Assembly (NCBI GenBank): GCA_022701475.1
Contig: JAKOOI010000574.1
Coordinates: forward strand, 1-6,512
Source: Weeksellaceae bacterium
GTDB lineage: Bacteria > Bacteroidota > Bacteroidia > Flavobacteriales > Weeksellaceae
Direction of reading: 5' to 3'
DNA: 6,512 nucleotides
How positions within the stretch are numbered: the first letter of the stretch is position 1; every line of letters begins with the position of its first letter. Below, piece by piece: positions 1-6,512 of the stretch. The translations under genes and the position numbers were made by a program. The notes beneath the pieces were generated by a model. It saw only the letters and a program-made list of their open reading frames with translations, was not told the origin of the DNA and did not search any database.

Positions 1-999
<999 letters not shown>

Positions 1000-1023
1000 T
1001 AAGATAAAGCATCATTTTAACAG

Positions 1024-1049
1024 AAACCTTCCTGCAGGAAGGTTTTTTT
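1024..1049 (+). terminator. Intrinsic terminator of gap
   Basis: A perfect 9-bp stem (AAACCTTCC at 1024-1032 with GGAAGGTTT at 1037-1045) closes a TGCA tetraloop. The T-run extends to 1049, giving seven consecutive T from 1043. It starts 24 bases after the gap stop codon. This is a textbook rho-independent terminator and separates gap from the small membrane-protein gene downstream. Confidence 0.9.
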
Positions 1050-1087
1050 GTTTAATTTAACGGAAATATTGCGCAGTTGACCAGCTT

Positions 1088-1561
1088 ATGAGTTCAAAGA
1101 TAATCCATGAAACGTCAGGTTTTCCTACAGCCTTTCCGATTCTCCTTATTTTCCAGTCTGCTGTAGCCTGTTTTATCCTGACGAAGGAACATGAATCCCC
1201 CTGGATCGCAATCAGTATTACCGCTCCGCTTATTCTGCTCTTTTTAAGTTCCAGACTCCGCATCACCATGCATCCGGAATATTTTGAATATTATTTTTTC
1301 CCGTTTATGTTCCGCCGTAAAAAAGTCCAATGGAATGAAATCCGGGAAATACGCCTGGTGAATACGGATCCGGTATGGGATTTCGGAGGCTGGGGCGTCA
1401 GACTGTCGAAAAAGTACGGCAAAGCCTTTATTACGGGCGGCAATGAAACTCTTTTTTTGCTGTTGAAAAACGGCAAAAGGAGAACTTTCTCCATAAAAAG
1501 CAAAATAACGGTAAAGAACTTTTTTGATGAGCATGTCATCGCGTATGAGGAAAGTCCGTAA
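1088..1561 (+). CDS. Small two-helix membrane protein with PH-like C-terminal region, function unknown
   Basis: This 157-residue protein has two hydrophobic stretches near the N-terminus (about residues 13-31 and 37-55), separated by a short charged loop. A soluble tail of about 100 residues follows. The tail has features of bacterial PH-like domains fused to membrane hairpins: RKKVQWNEIREI (77-88), the glycine-rich turn FGGWGVR (99-105), and alternating strands in TLFLLLKNGKRRTFSI (121-136). The likely topology is a membrane hairpin with a cytoplasmic beta-rich domain. The ATG at 1088 is the natural start because later starts would remove the helices. No Shine-Dalgarno sequence is visible. 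The gene sits alone between the gap terminator and a 267-base intergenic region. The membrane prediction is firm; the PH-like assignment is a pattern match by eye, and no function can be given. Confidence 0.8.
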   Translation: MSSKIIHETSGFPTAFPILLIFQSAVACFILTKEHESPWIAISITAPLILLFLSSRLRITMHPEYFEYYFFPFMFRRKKVQWNEIREIRLVNTDPVWDFGGWGVRLSKKYGKAFITGGNETLFLLLKNGKRRTFSIKSKITVKNFFDEHVIAYEESP

Positions 1562-1776
1562 ACAGCAAATCCCCTGAAAAACAGAGGATCAAGGTTTATC
1601 ATTTTTTACAAACAACTGACAAAAAATCCAAACTTTCTGAGTATATGACTGCCCATTAACGGATCAATGGACAGCCACTTCAATATATTCTTTTGCAAAA
1701 CAATTTAATGGTGAATTTTCATGATCATTGGCTGCTGCAAATCTAAAGAATAAGGGAAAACGAAAAAATCCCCCTT

Positions 1777-1809
1777 TTGTGGTATTTTGGATAAATTTCA
1801 TTAGTTTTA
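1777..1809 (+). promoter_or_regulatory. Possible promoter of the LuxR-type regulator gene
   Basis: TTG at 1777-1779 and TAGTTTTA at 1802-1809 fit the Bacteroidota promoter pattern TTG / TAnnTTTG at 7 of 8 positions in the -7 box, with a 22-base spacer. The box ends 19 bases before the ATG at 1829. The region is AT-rich, so chance matches are likely. An overlapping alternative, TAAATTTC at 1792-1799, has no well-placed TTG. Confidence 0.3.
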
Positions 1810-1828
1810 TCGGGCAAACAATCTCCCT

Positions 1829-2608
1829 ATGAAATCAAAGGATAATGACCATCCGCTGATGCAGGCCTGGAATACTTATTCCGGAGGCCGGAATGAAATT
1901 AACCGGACTTCGAGCGTACCGCCTATAGAACGCATTACCGGTGAAATGTTCGCTATCGGTGAATTTTACTATTATGTACTGAACCTTACGGACAGCACGG
2001 TTTCCAACCACCACCCCAATATCCTGAAACTTCACGGTATTCCCCATTACCCTCAACACCTGAAGGAAATTATAGAGCTTACCCATCCCGACGATATTCC
2101 GTTCGTGGTACAGGCCGAACAGAAAGTGGTAGAAAAGATGATGGAGATCGGCCGCGAGCACCAGCTCTTCCTGAAATCCAGCTACTGCTTCAGGATGAAA
2201 ACCGCAGCCGGAAATTACGAACTGTTCCATCATCAGGCTGTCCTTACGCTGGAAGATGAGAACCGGAACCTGATCCAGTCGGTAAACATCCATACCAATA
2301 TCCATCATATTACTCCAGAAAATCCCGGAACGGTCCTGGTTTCCGGTATCGGCCCCAGAAATGATTTTCATCAGATGCGGATTCACCTGCCTTCTCCAGA
2401 CAACAGGCCGTTACCTGTTCAGCTGACCCGCCGTGAAAATGAAGTCCTGTCACTGATTGCCAAAGGATATACCGGAAGTGAAATTGCCGGGATGCTGGTG
2501 CTTTCTGAACATACCGTGCGTACCCACCGGAAAAACATCCTGTCGAAGACCAGGTCCAGAAACAGCAGGGAACTCCTGAAAAAGGCTTTTGAATGGGGAA
2601 TACTCTGA
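1829..2608 (+). CDS. LuxR-type transcriptional regulator with PAS-like N-terminal domain
   Basis: This is a 259-residue cytoplasmic DNA-binding protein. The C-terminal region (about 199-255) is a clear LuxR/GerE helix-turn-helix: LTRRENEVLSLIAKGYTGSEIA, then SEHTVRTHRKNILSKT. The N-terminal part (about 40-160) resembles a PAS-type sensor: an aromatic strand GEFYYYVLNL, the PAS-typical HPDDIPFV at 86-93, and a later strand region SYCFRMKTAAGNYELFHHQAV. There is no receiver domain with a phosphorylatable Asp pocket, no acyl-homoserine-lactone-binding domain and no transmembrane helix, so it probably senses an intracellular signal or a partner protein. The start is the first ATG after the promoter-like box. 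The MpaB-like gene follows in the same orientation 88 bases after the stop, so that gene is a candidate target or cotranscribed partner. The LuxR domain is certain; the PAS call is moderately sure and the ligand is unknown. Confidence 0.88.
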   Translation: MKSKDNDHPLMQAWNTYSGGRNEINRTSSVPPIERITGEMFAIGEFYYYVLNLTDSTVSNHHPNILKLHGIPHYPQHLKEIIELTHPDDIPFVVQAEQKVVEKMMEIGREHQLFLKSSYCFRMKTAAGNYELFHHQAVLTLEDENRNLIQSVNIHTNIHHITPENPGTVLVSGIGPRNDFHQMRIHLPSPDNRPLPVQLTRRENEVLSLIAKGYTGSEIAGMLVLSEHTVRTHRKNILSKTRSRNSRELLKKAFEWGIL

Positions 2609-2683
2609 TTTTCCCCTGTACATCCCGTTTCCGGATGACAGCATCCTGACAAATCTCATCCTTCCTTTCCGGCGTAAAACTTG

Positions 2684-2691
2684 TACCTTTA
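2684..2691 (+). promoter_or_regulatory. Promoter-like -7 box before the MpaB-like gene
   Basis: TACCTTTA matches the Bacteroidota -7 consensus TAnnTTTG at all positions but the last and ends five bases before the preferred ATG at 2697. No TTG lies at the expected upstream distance. If used, the transcript would be almost leaderless. It is weak evidence, but it favours a start at or after 2697. Confidence 0.2.
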
Positions 2692-2696
2692 AGCTA

Positions 2697-3893
2697 ATGG
2701 AAAGAAAGATGTTGCAACCAAGGTACAAGGATGCTCCGCACTTCAGAAATTTCTGGAGCAGAGGAAACGGGAAACTTCTCACCGACTTTTCCGGAGCGGA
2801 ACTCAGCTTTGCAGATTTCAGTAAGTTTGCCCCTTATTACTACCAGGTCGATGAGACCGGGGACCAGGTAGTCCGCGATATTTATTTTACCAAAGGATTC
2901 CATGAAGGTTCAAAAGAAATGGAGCAGTACATCCGGCACGGCATCCCGGAAGAAGCTGATGTCCCTGACAGCGTGAGACAGCTTTTTCTCCAGACGGAGA
3001 GCATTCCCGGCTGGCTTGATCATGGTCTGCTGAGAGCAGGTGCGGAACTGTGCATGCGAAGCAATCTGGATGCGCTGATTTCCCTCCGCGACTACTGCCT
3101 GATGGGCGGCTACGATTTTGCTTACCTCAACAAACCCCTGATCGCTACCGGAGCCCTGAAGAAAGGAGCGGTAAAAAGACTTTCGGAAACCCTGGATTTC
3201 TGGGTGAATGTCACCCGGTATAATGCACTGGAAATACATCATAAAGGTTATGAATTTGCTATAAAAACCAGGCTTATCCATTCTTATGCCCGGCTTTCCA
3301 TCAGGAAACATATCCGTGACTGGGATACGGAAACCTGGGGTGAACCGATCAATTCCTGGGATATGATAGCCACCTATACCGGTTTCAGCCTTGTTTTCAT
3401 GCACAGCCTCCATAAACTGGGAAATACTTTTTCTGAAGAAGAGGAAAAAGGGCTCTTCCACCTCTGGAAGTATGTAGGCTACCTGCTGGGAATTCCCGAA
3501 GATCTTCTGGCTGACAATAAAAAACAGGCGACCGAATATTTTCACTTATGGACCTCCGTACAGCCGCCGGCTGACCAGGATTCTGTCCTGCTTGCCCATT
3601 CTCTGCTCGATGAATCGTTACAGAATCCCATTCTGAAATATCCTTTTCAGAGAAGAAACCTCCGTTACCTTCATATCTGCTGTACCTGGTTCCTGCTGGA
3701 TGATGAAGTATGCCACAGGCTGCAGATCCCGGAAGTTCCAGGCAGGAAAATGTTTCCGCTGACCAAGCGTTTTATCAACGGGATTTATGACCGCACCGTA
3801 AGCCGGAAAGCCCGGATTGCAAAAGGCAACAAAGACCAGATGAAAGTGCTGCAGGATTACCTGGGCATCACGGAACAATCTAATTTTCACTGA
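2697..3893 (+). CDS. MpaB/Lcp-like (DUF2236) putative haem oxygenase
   Basis: This 398-residue protein is recognised as DUF2236, the family of latex-clearing protein Lcp and fungal MpaB. Known members are b-type haem oxygenases that cleave polyisoprene or isoprenoid chains. The core is LIATGALKKGAVKRLSET (148-165), then KTRLIHSYARL (190-200), then WGEPINSWDMIATYTGFSLVF (214-234). Arg161, Thr165 and His195 have the same spacing as Arg164, Thr168 and the haem-ligating His198 of Streptomyces Lcp (recalled numbering), so His195 is the predicted haem ligand. No signal peptide or membrane helix is visible, which suggests a cytoplasmic protein, unlike Tat-exported Lcp. The frame stays open back to an ATG at 2589, but that start overlaps the upstream gene. 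ATG 2697 gives a better family-like N-terminus; ATG 2709 is also possible. The substrate is unknown. Confidence 0.8.
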   Translation: MERKMLQPRYKDAPHFRNFWSRGNGKLLTDFSGAELSFADFSKFAPYYYQVDETGDQVVRDIYFTKGFHEGSKEMEQYIRHGIPEEADVPDSVRQLFLQTESIPGWLDHGLLRAGAELCMRSNLDALISLRDYCLMGGYDFAYLNKPLIATGALKKGAVKRLSETLDFWVNVTRYNALEIHHKGYEFAIKTRLIHSYARLSIRKHIRDWDTETWGEPINSWDMIATYTGFSLVFMHSLHKLGNTFSEEEEKGLFHLWKYVGYLLGIPEDLLADNKKQATEYFHLWTSVQPPADQDSVLLAHSLLDESLQNPILKYPFQRRNLRYLHICCTWFLLDDEVCHRLQIPEVPGRKMFPLTKRFINGIYDRTVSRKARIAKGNKDQMKVLQDYLGITEQSNFH

Positions 3894-3978
3894 TCTGACA
3901 TTGCATTAAGCTGATTAGTATTGGAGAAACGCGACGACGCAAGGAATCAGGAAAAGGCTACGTTTTTAATGCGCAGGG

Positions 3979-3997
3979 AATTTGACAAAGTCAAATT
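3979..3997. repeat. 8-bp perfect inverted repeat, possible terminator of the MpaB-like gene
   Basis: AATTTGAC and GTCAAATT form a perfect 8-bp stem around a three-base AAA loop, extendable by G-T pairs to 3977-3999. It lies 85 bases after the MpaB-like stop codon and is followed only by TTG, so the U-tract is short. It could be a weak intrinsic terminator or a protein-binding palindrome. Confidence 0.4.
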
Positions 3998-4049
3998 TTG
4001 ATGCTGCTGATTTTGAAAGCCTGCTTGACTTACCTGAAGAATAATCTCC

Positions 4050-4120
4050 CGCAGATTATGGTGATTGCGCAGATCTTATTATCCAATAAAAATAAATCTG
4101 CGGGATCCGCTTAATCTGCG
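4050..4120. repeat. ATCTGCG-type imperfect inverted repeat (dispersed-repeat-like hairpin)
   Basis: Two 31-base arms (4050-4080 and 4090-4120) are reverse complements at 23 of 31 positions around a nine-base spacer. Each arm carries the core CGCAGAT, or AATCTGCG on the other side, twice, so the element is both inverted and internally repeated. From memory, repeats built on (T)AATCTGCG are scattered between genes in flavobacterial genomes; this is background knowledge and not checked here. The element does not look like an insertion sequence because it has no transposase and no flanking duplication. Its likely effect, if transcribed, is a long hairpin between the MpaB-like gene and recA. Confidence 0.65.
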
Positions 4121-4165
4121 AGCGTATATTTAAAATTCGCCTTTAATTATAAGAACAAGTAAACT

Positions 4166-4251
4166 TAGCCCCGATAGCAGCGGTTACCCCACAGCAGGCG
4201 CCGGAAAAAGCATGGGCGCGAGGAGTATGAGCGGATAGCGGGAATCAGCTA
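4166..4251 (+). ncRNA. Flavo-1-like structured RNA
   Basis: The outer helix joins TAGC (4166-4169) and CCCG (4170-4173) to CGGG (4239-4242) and GCTA (4248-4251), with a five-base bulge on the 3' side. Inside it, TACCCC (4185-4190) can pair with GGAGTA (4222-4227) with one mismatch, and GCGCC (4198-4202) pairs perfectly with GGCGC (4215-4219). The unpaired segments GATAGCAGCGG (4173-4183) and GAGCGGATAGCGGG (4229-4242) resemble the conserved bases I recall for the flavo-1 motif, a presumed noncoding RNA of Flavobacteria with unknown function. It ends in an A8 run rather than a U-tract, so a terminator is not its obvious role. The structure is directly visible; the family name is from memory and fairly likely. 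Exact ends are uncertain by some tens of bases. Confidence 0.6.
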
Positions 4252-4288
4252 CTGAAAAAAAATTACGTCGTACGGAAAGTCATGAAAA

Positions 4289-4353
4289 AACCTGTTCTCA
4301 AATGCTGTAAATACCGTTGTAAATGAACCTGTAAGCCATCTTCCGGGACAGGT
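4289..4353 (+). repeat. AACCTGT direct repeat and 6-bp hairpin upstream of recA
   Basis: AACCTGT occurs at 4289-4295 and 4326-4332. The second copy's ACCTGT (4327-4332) pairs perfectly with ACAGGT (4348-4353) around a 15-base loop. The first copy could compete through CCTGT. A T8 run begins 22 bases later at 4376, too far for a standard terminator. Chance is a fair explanation. Confidence 0.25.
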
Positions 4354-4440
4354 GAAAAATTGTTATAATTTTATGTTTTTTTTAACTAGGAAAACAGCAT
4401 TTAATGGTAGATAATATTAGTTTCTGACGTTAATTTTTCG

Positions 4441-4448
4441 TAAATTTG
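4441..4448 (+). promoter_or_regulatory. Promoter -7 box of recA
   Basis: TAAATTTG matches the Bacteroidota consensus TAnnTTTG exactly, 20 bases before the recA ATG. The upstream -33 element is poor (TTA at 4417-4419, 21-base spacer). Transcription would start near 4453-4456, leaving a leader of about 15 bases with no Shine-Dalgarno sequence. No E. coli-type LexA box (CTG-N10-CAG) is visible nearby. Confidence 0.5.
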
Positions 4449-4468
4449 ATTCAGATATTAAAAGACAG

Positions 4469-5470
<1,002 letters not shown>

Positions 5471-5491
5471 GTTTCTCAGTCTCCGATATAA

Positions 5492-5517
5492 GGCAGCTTT
5501 TCAAGCTGTCTTTTTTT
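5492..5517 (+). terminator. Intrinsic terminator of recA
   Basis: GGCAGCTT (5492-5499) pairs with AAGCTGTC (5503-5510), eight pairs including one G-U, around a three-base loop. Seven T follow directly (5511-5517). It begins 22 bases after the recA stop. Confidence 0.88.
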
Positions 5518-5520
5518 ATG

Positions 5521-5528
5521 TACTTTTG
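5521..5528 (+). promoter_or_regulatory. Promoter-like -7 box of the phosphodiester glycosidase gene
   Basis: TACTTTTG matches TAnnTTTG exactly and starts four bases after the recA terminator. It ends 11 bases before the ATG at 5540, so the transcript would be nearly leaderless. No TTG lies at the expected distance, because the -33 position falls within the recA terminator hairpin. Confidence 0.35.
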
Positions 5529-5539
5529 AGAAAAAACGG

Positions 5540-6256
5540 ATGATAAAAGGACATACACTCCTGAATTTAGTCGTATTATTGATACTGGGTGCCTGCAGTA
5601 AAAATGAAAAATCCAGTTCCGATTTTATCATGTATTCAGCAGACCATAGCAAAGAAAAAGTTGAGATGTTCTGGAAAGATGAAAACGGTCAGCCCTTGAA
5701 AAGCATCCGGAAGCTGAAGACTTACGTCAACGCACAACATAAAGAACTGAAGTTTGCGATGAACGGCGGAATGTTTACTGAACACAATATGCCCAAAGGC
5801 CTGTACATAGAAAATTCCAGGATGCTGAATCCTATTGACACCCTTACAGGAAAAGGGAATTTCTACCTGGAGCCTAACGGGATTTTTTACCGTATGGCAA
5901 ATAATACCTATGCAGTGGTGTCCACCAAAGCGTTCAGGTACCGTCCGGATATAGAATTTGCAACCCAGTCGGGTCCGTTGCTTGTTTATAACGGCACCAT
6001 CAATCCTGTGTTTCGTCAGAATTCCCATAATATGAATATCAGAAACGGAGTCGGGATCTTAAGGAACGGCAATCCCGTTTTCGTCATGTCGAAAAAGAAA
6101 GTCAACTTTTATCATTTTGCAAAGGTCTTTAAAAGCCTGGGCTGCAGAAATGCCCTGTATCTTGACGGGTTTGTGTCGAGAGCCTACTTTCCAGCCGGGA
6201 ACTGGACGCAGGAAGACGGTGATTTCGGGGTGATGATCGGAGTGATCGGAAAATAA
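5540..6256 (+). CDS. Phosphodiester glycosidase family (NAGPA/DUF2233) lipoprotein
   Basis: This is a 238-residue exported protein. Its N-terminus is a lipoprotein signal peptide: Lys3, a hydrophobic run (7-16) and a lipobox LGAC with the acylated Cys at 19, followed by a polar serine- and lysine-rich linker. The rest matches the phosphodiester glycosidase fold related to the mammalian uncovering enzyme that removes GlcNAc from mannose-6-phosphate diesters. Family blocks seen are FAMNGGMF (72-79), LEPNGIF (110-116), ATQSGPLLV (141-149), RNGVGI (168-173) and ALYLDGFVSRAY (205-216), with Asp209 the likely key acidic residue. It is probably anchored in a cell-envelope membrane facing the periplasm or outside, acting on a sugar phosphodiester. 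The natural substrate is unknown. It follows recA in the same direction but behind a terminator, so no shared function is implied. Confidence 0.85.
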   Translation: MIKGHTLLNLVVLLILGACSKNEKSSSDFIMYSADHSKEKVEMFWKDENGQPLKSIRKLKTYVNAQHKELKFAMNGGMFTEHNMPKGLYIENSRMLNPIDTLTGKGNFYLEPNGIFYRMANNTYAVVSTKAFRYRPDIEFATQSGPLLVYNGTINPVFRQNSHNMNIRNGVGILRNGNPVFVMSKKKVNFYHFAKVFKSLGCRNALYLDGFVSRAYFPAGNWTQEDGDFGVMIGVIGK

Positions 6257-6289
6257 CAGGAAACGACAACCTGTTTTGGGTCAACAGGT
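6255..6289 (+). terminator. Overlapping hairpins after the glycosidase gene, possible weak terminator
   Basis: AACAGG (6255-6260, overlapping the stop codon) can pair with CCTGTT (6270-6275), followed by TT. Alternatively ACCTGTT (6269-6275) pairs perfectly with AACAGGT (6283-6289) around a seven-base loop. The middle segment is shared, so the two hairpins exclude each other. The first ends in only four T (6274-6277), making it a weak terminator at best. Confidence 0.35.
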
Positions 6290-6512
6290 GTATTGATTGC
6301 TGATTTTCCGGCAATGGACCCGATCCGGGAACCTGACAAAAGCCTGAATGTTGTACGAGATCAACCCGCTTATTTCCTTTTTTTGATTTTTTTCAACGCA
6401 ACGTTTTTGTTTCTGCATCCATCAGACAAAGGGCAGAAAAGGATCAGCAAGCTGATCTAACAAAGCACACAGGCAGGCCCGGAGACAGATCGGGATCAGG
6501 AATGCCAAATTG
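6290..6512. other. Tail of the window with no recognised gene
   Basis: I see no convincing coding sequence on either strand. A T-rich stretch (6373-6408) holds two T7 runs and GCAACG, and a palindrome follows at 6442-6457. It could be the regulatory region or 3' flank of a gene beyond the right edge, whose strand cannot be judged. Confidence 0.5.
6442..6457. repeat. Palindrome GATCAGC-AA-GCTGATC
   Basis: Perfect 7-bp arms are separated by two bases. No T-run follows on the + strand. On the - strand the hairpin is followed by CTTTTC, which would be only a weak terminator for a gene entering from the right. It may equally be an operator-like site. Confidence 0.35.

Larger units (their letters stand above)
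3894..4468. other. 575-base intergenic region upstream of recA
   Basis: No credible coding sequence is present. From left to right the region holds an 8-bp inverted repeat (3979-3997), a 71-base imperfect repeat hairpin (4050-4120), a flavo-1-like structured RNA (4166-4251), a 6-bp hairpin with a nearby direct repeat (4289-4353), a T8 run (4376-4383) and the recA promoter box (4441-4448). Bases 3894-3978 show nothing I recognise. Confidence 0.7.

Noticed and set aside
1569..1589. Hairpin ATCCCCTG / CAGAGGAT after the small membrane-protein gene
   Set aside because: The stem has an internal mismatch and no T-run follows closely, so a terminator call is not supported.
1752..1776. AAGGG / CCCTT hairpin upstream of the regulator
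   Set aside because: It is a five-base stem with a 15-base A-rich loop, too weak to support any function.
1835..2386. 183-codon open frame on the minus strand
   Set aside because: It is antisense to the LuxR-type regulator and has no recognisable domain.
2621..2646. Alternating CATCC / GGATG / CATCC pairing between regulator and MpaB-like gene
   Set aside because: Arms are only 5 bp and no T-run or conserved element accompanies them; chance is the simpler explanation.
2589..2696. N-terminal extension of the MpaB-like protein from the ATG at 2589
   Set aside because: It would overlap the end of the regulator gene, adds 36 residues with no family resemblance, and lies upstream of a promoter-like box. 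It probably reflects only the absence of stops.
2910..3545. 211-codon open frame on the minus strand
   Set aside because: It lies wholly antisense to the MpaB-like gene, whose protein matches a known family; the composition is that of a shadow frame.
4001..4114. 37-codon open frame starting ATG CTG CTG
   Set aside because: Most of it translates the inverted-repeat element, and it shows no protein-like conservation signal that I recognise.
4364..4369. TATAAT resembling an E. coli -10 box
   Set aside because: Bacteroidota primary sigma factor uses TAnnTTTG-type boxes, the region is very AT-rich, and a better-placed exact match lies at 4441-4448.

Overview
This window looks like an ordinary chromosomal segment from a Bacteroidota species, most likely a Flavobacteriia member close to Chryseobacterium. 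Several things support this. The promoter-like motifs match TAnnTTTG rather than TATAAT. Start codons lack a Shine-Dalgarno sequence and sit behind A-rich leaders. One intergenic region carries two element types I associate with flavobacterial genomes: a flavo-1-like structured RNA and an ATCTGCG-type inverted repeat. The genus is inferred from general similarity and was not tested by a search.

All five convincing genes, and the sixth that is cut by the left edge, lie on the + strand. In order: (1) the 3' part of gap, glycolytic glyceraldehyde-3-phosphate dehydrogenase, closed by a strong hairpin terminator; (2) a small two-helix membrane protein with a PH-like C-terminal region, function unknown; (3) a PAS-like/LuxR-type transcriptional regulator; (4) 88 bases later, a DUF2236/MpaB-family putative haem oxygenase; (5) a 575-base gene-free interval holding an 8-bp inverted repeat, a 71-base repeat hairpin and the flavo-1-like RNA; (6) recA with its own promoter-like box and terminator; (7) a lipoprotein of the phosphodiester glycosidase (NAGPA/DUF2233) family; (8) a 256-base tail with palindromes but no gene.

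gap and recA are housekeeping genes bounded by terminators, so the genes here are mostly separate transcription units. The only pair that invites a functional link is the LuxR-type regulator and the MpaB-like protein. They are codirectional, with no convincing terminator between them, although a weak promoter-like box sits just before the second gene. I see no CRISPR array, insertion sequence, prophage gene, tRNA or rRNA. I found no clear new multi-gene system. The points most worth a second look are the structured intergenic region upstream of recA and the altered active-site positions predicted in the MpaB-like protein.
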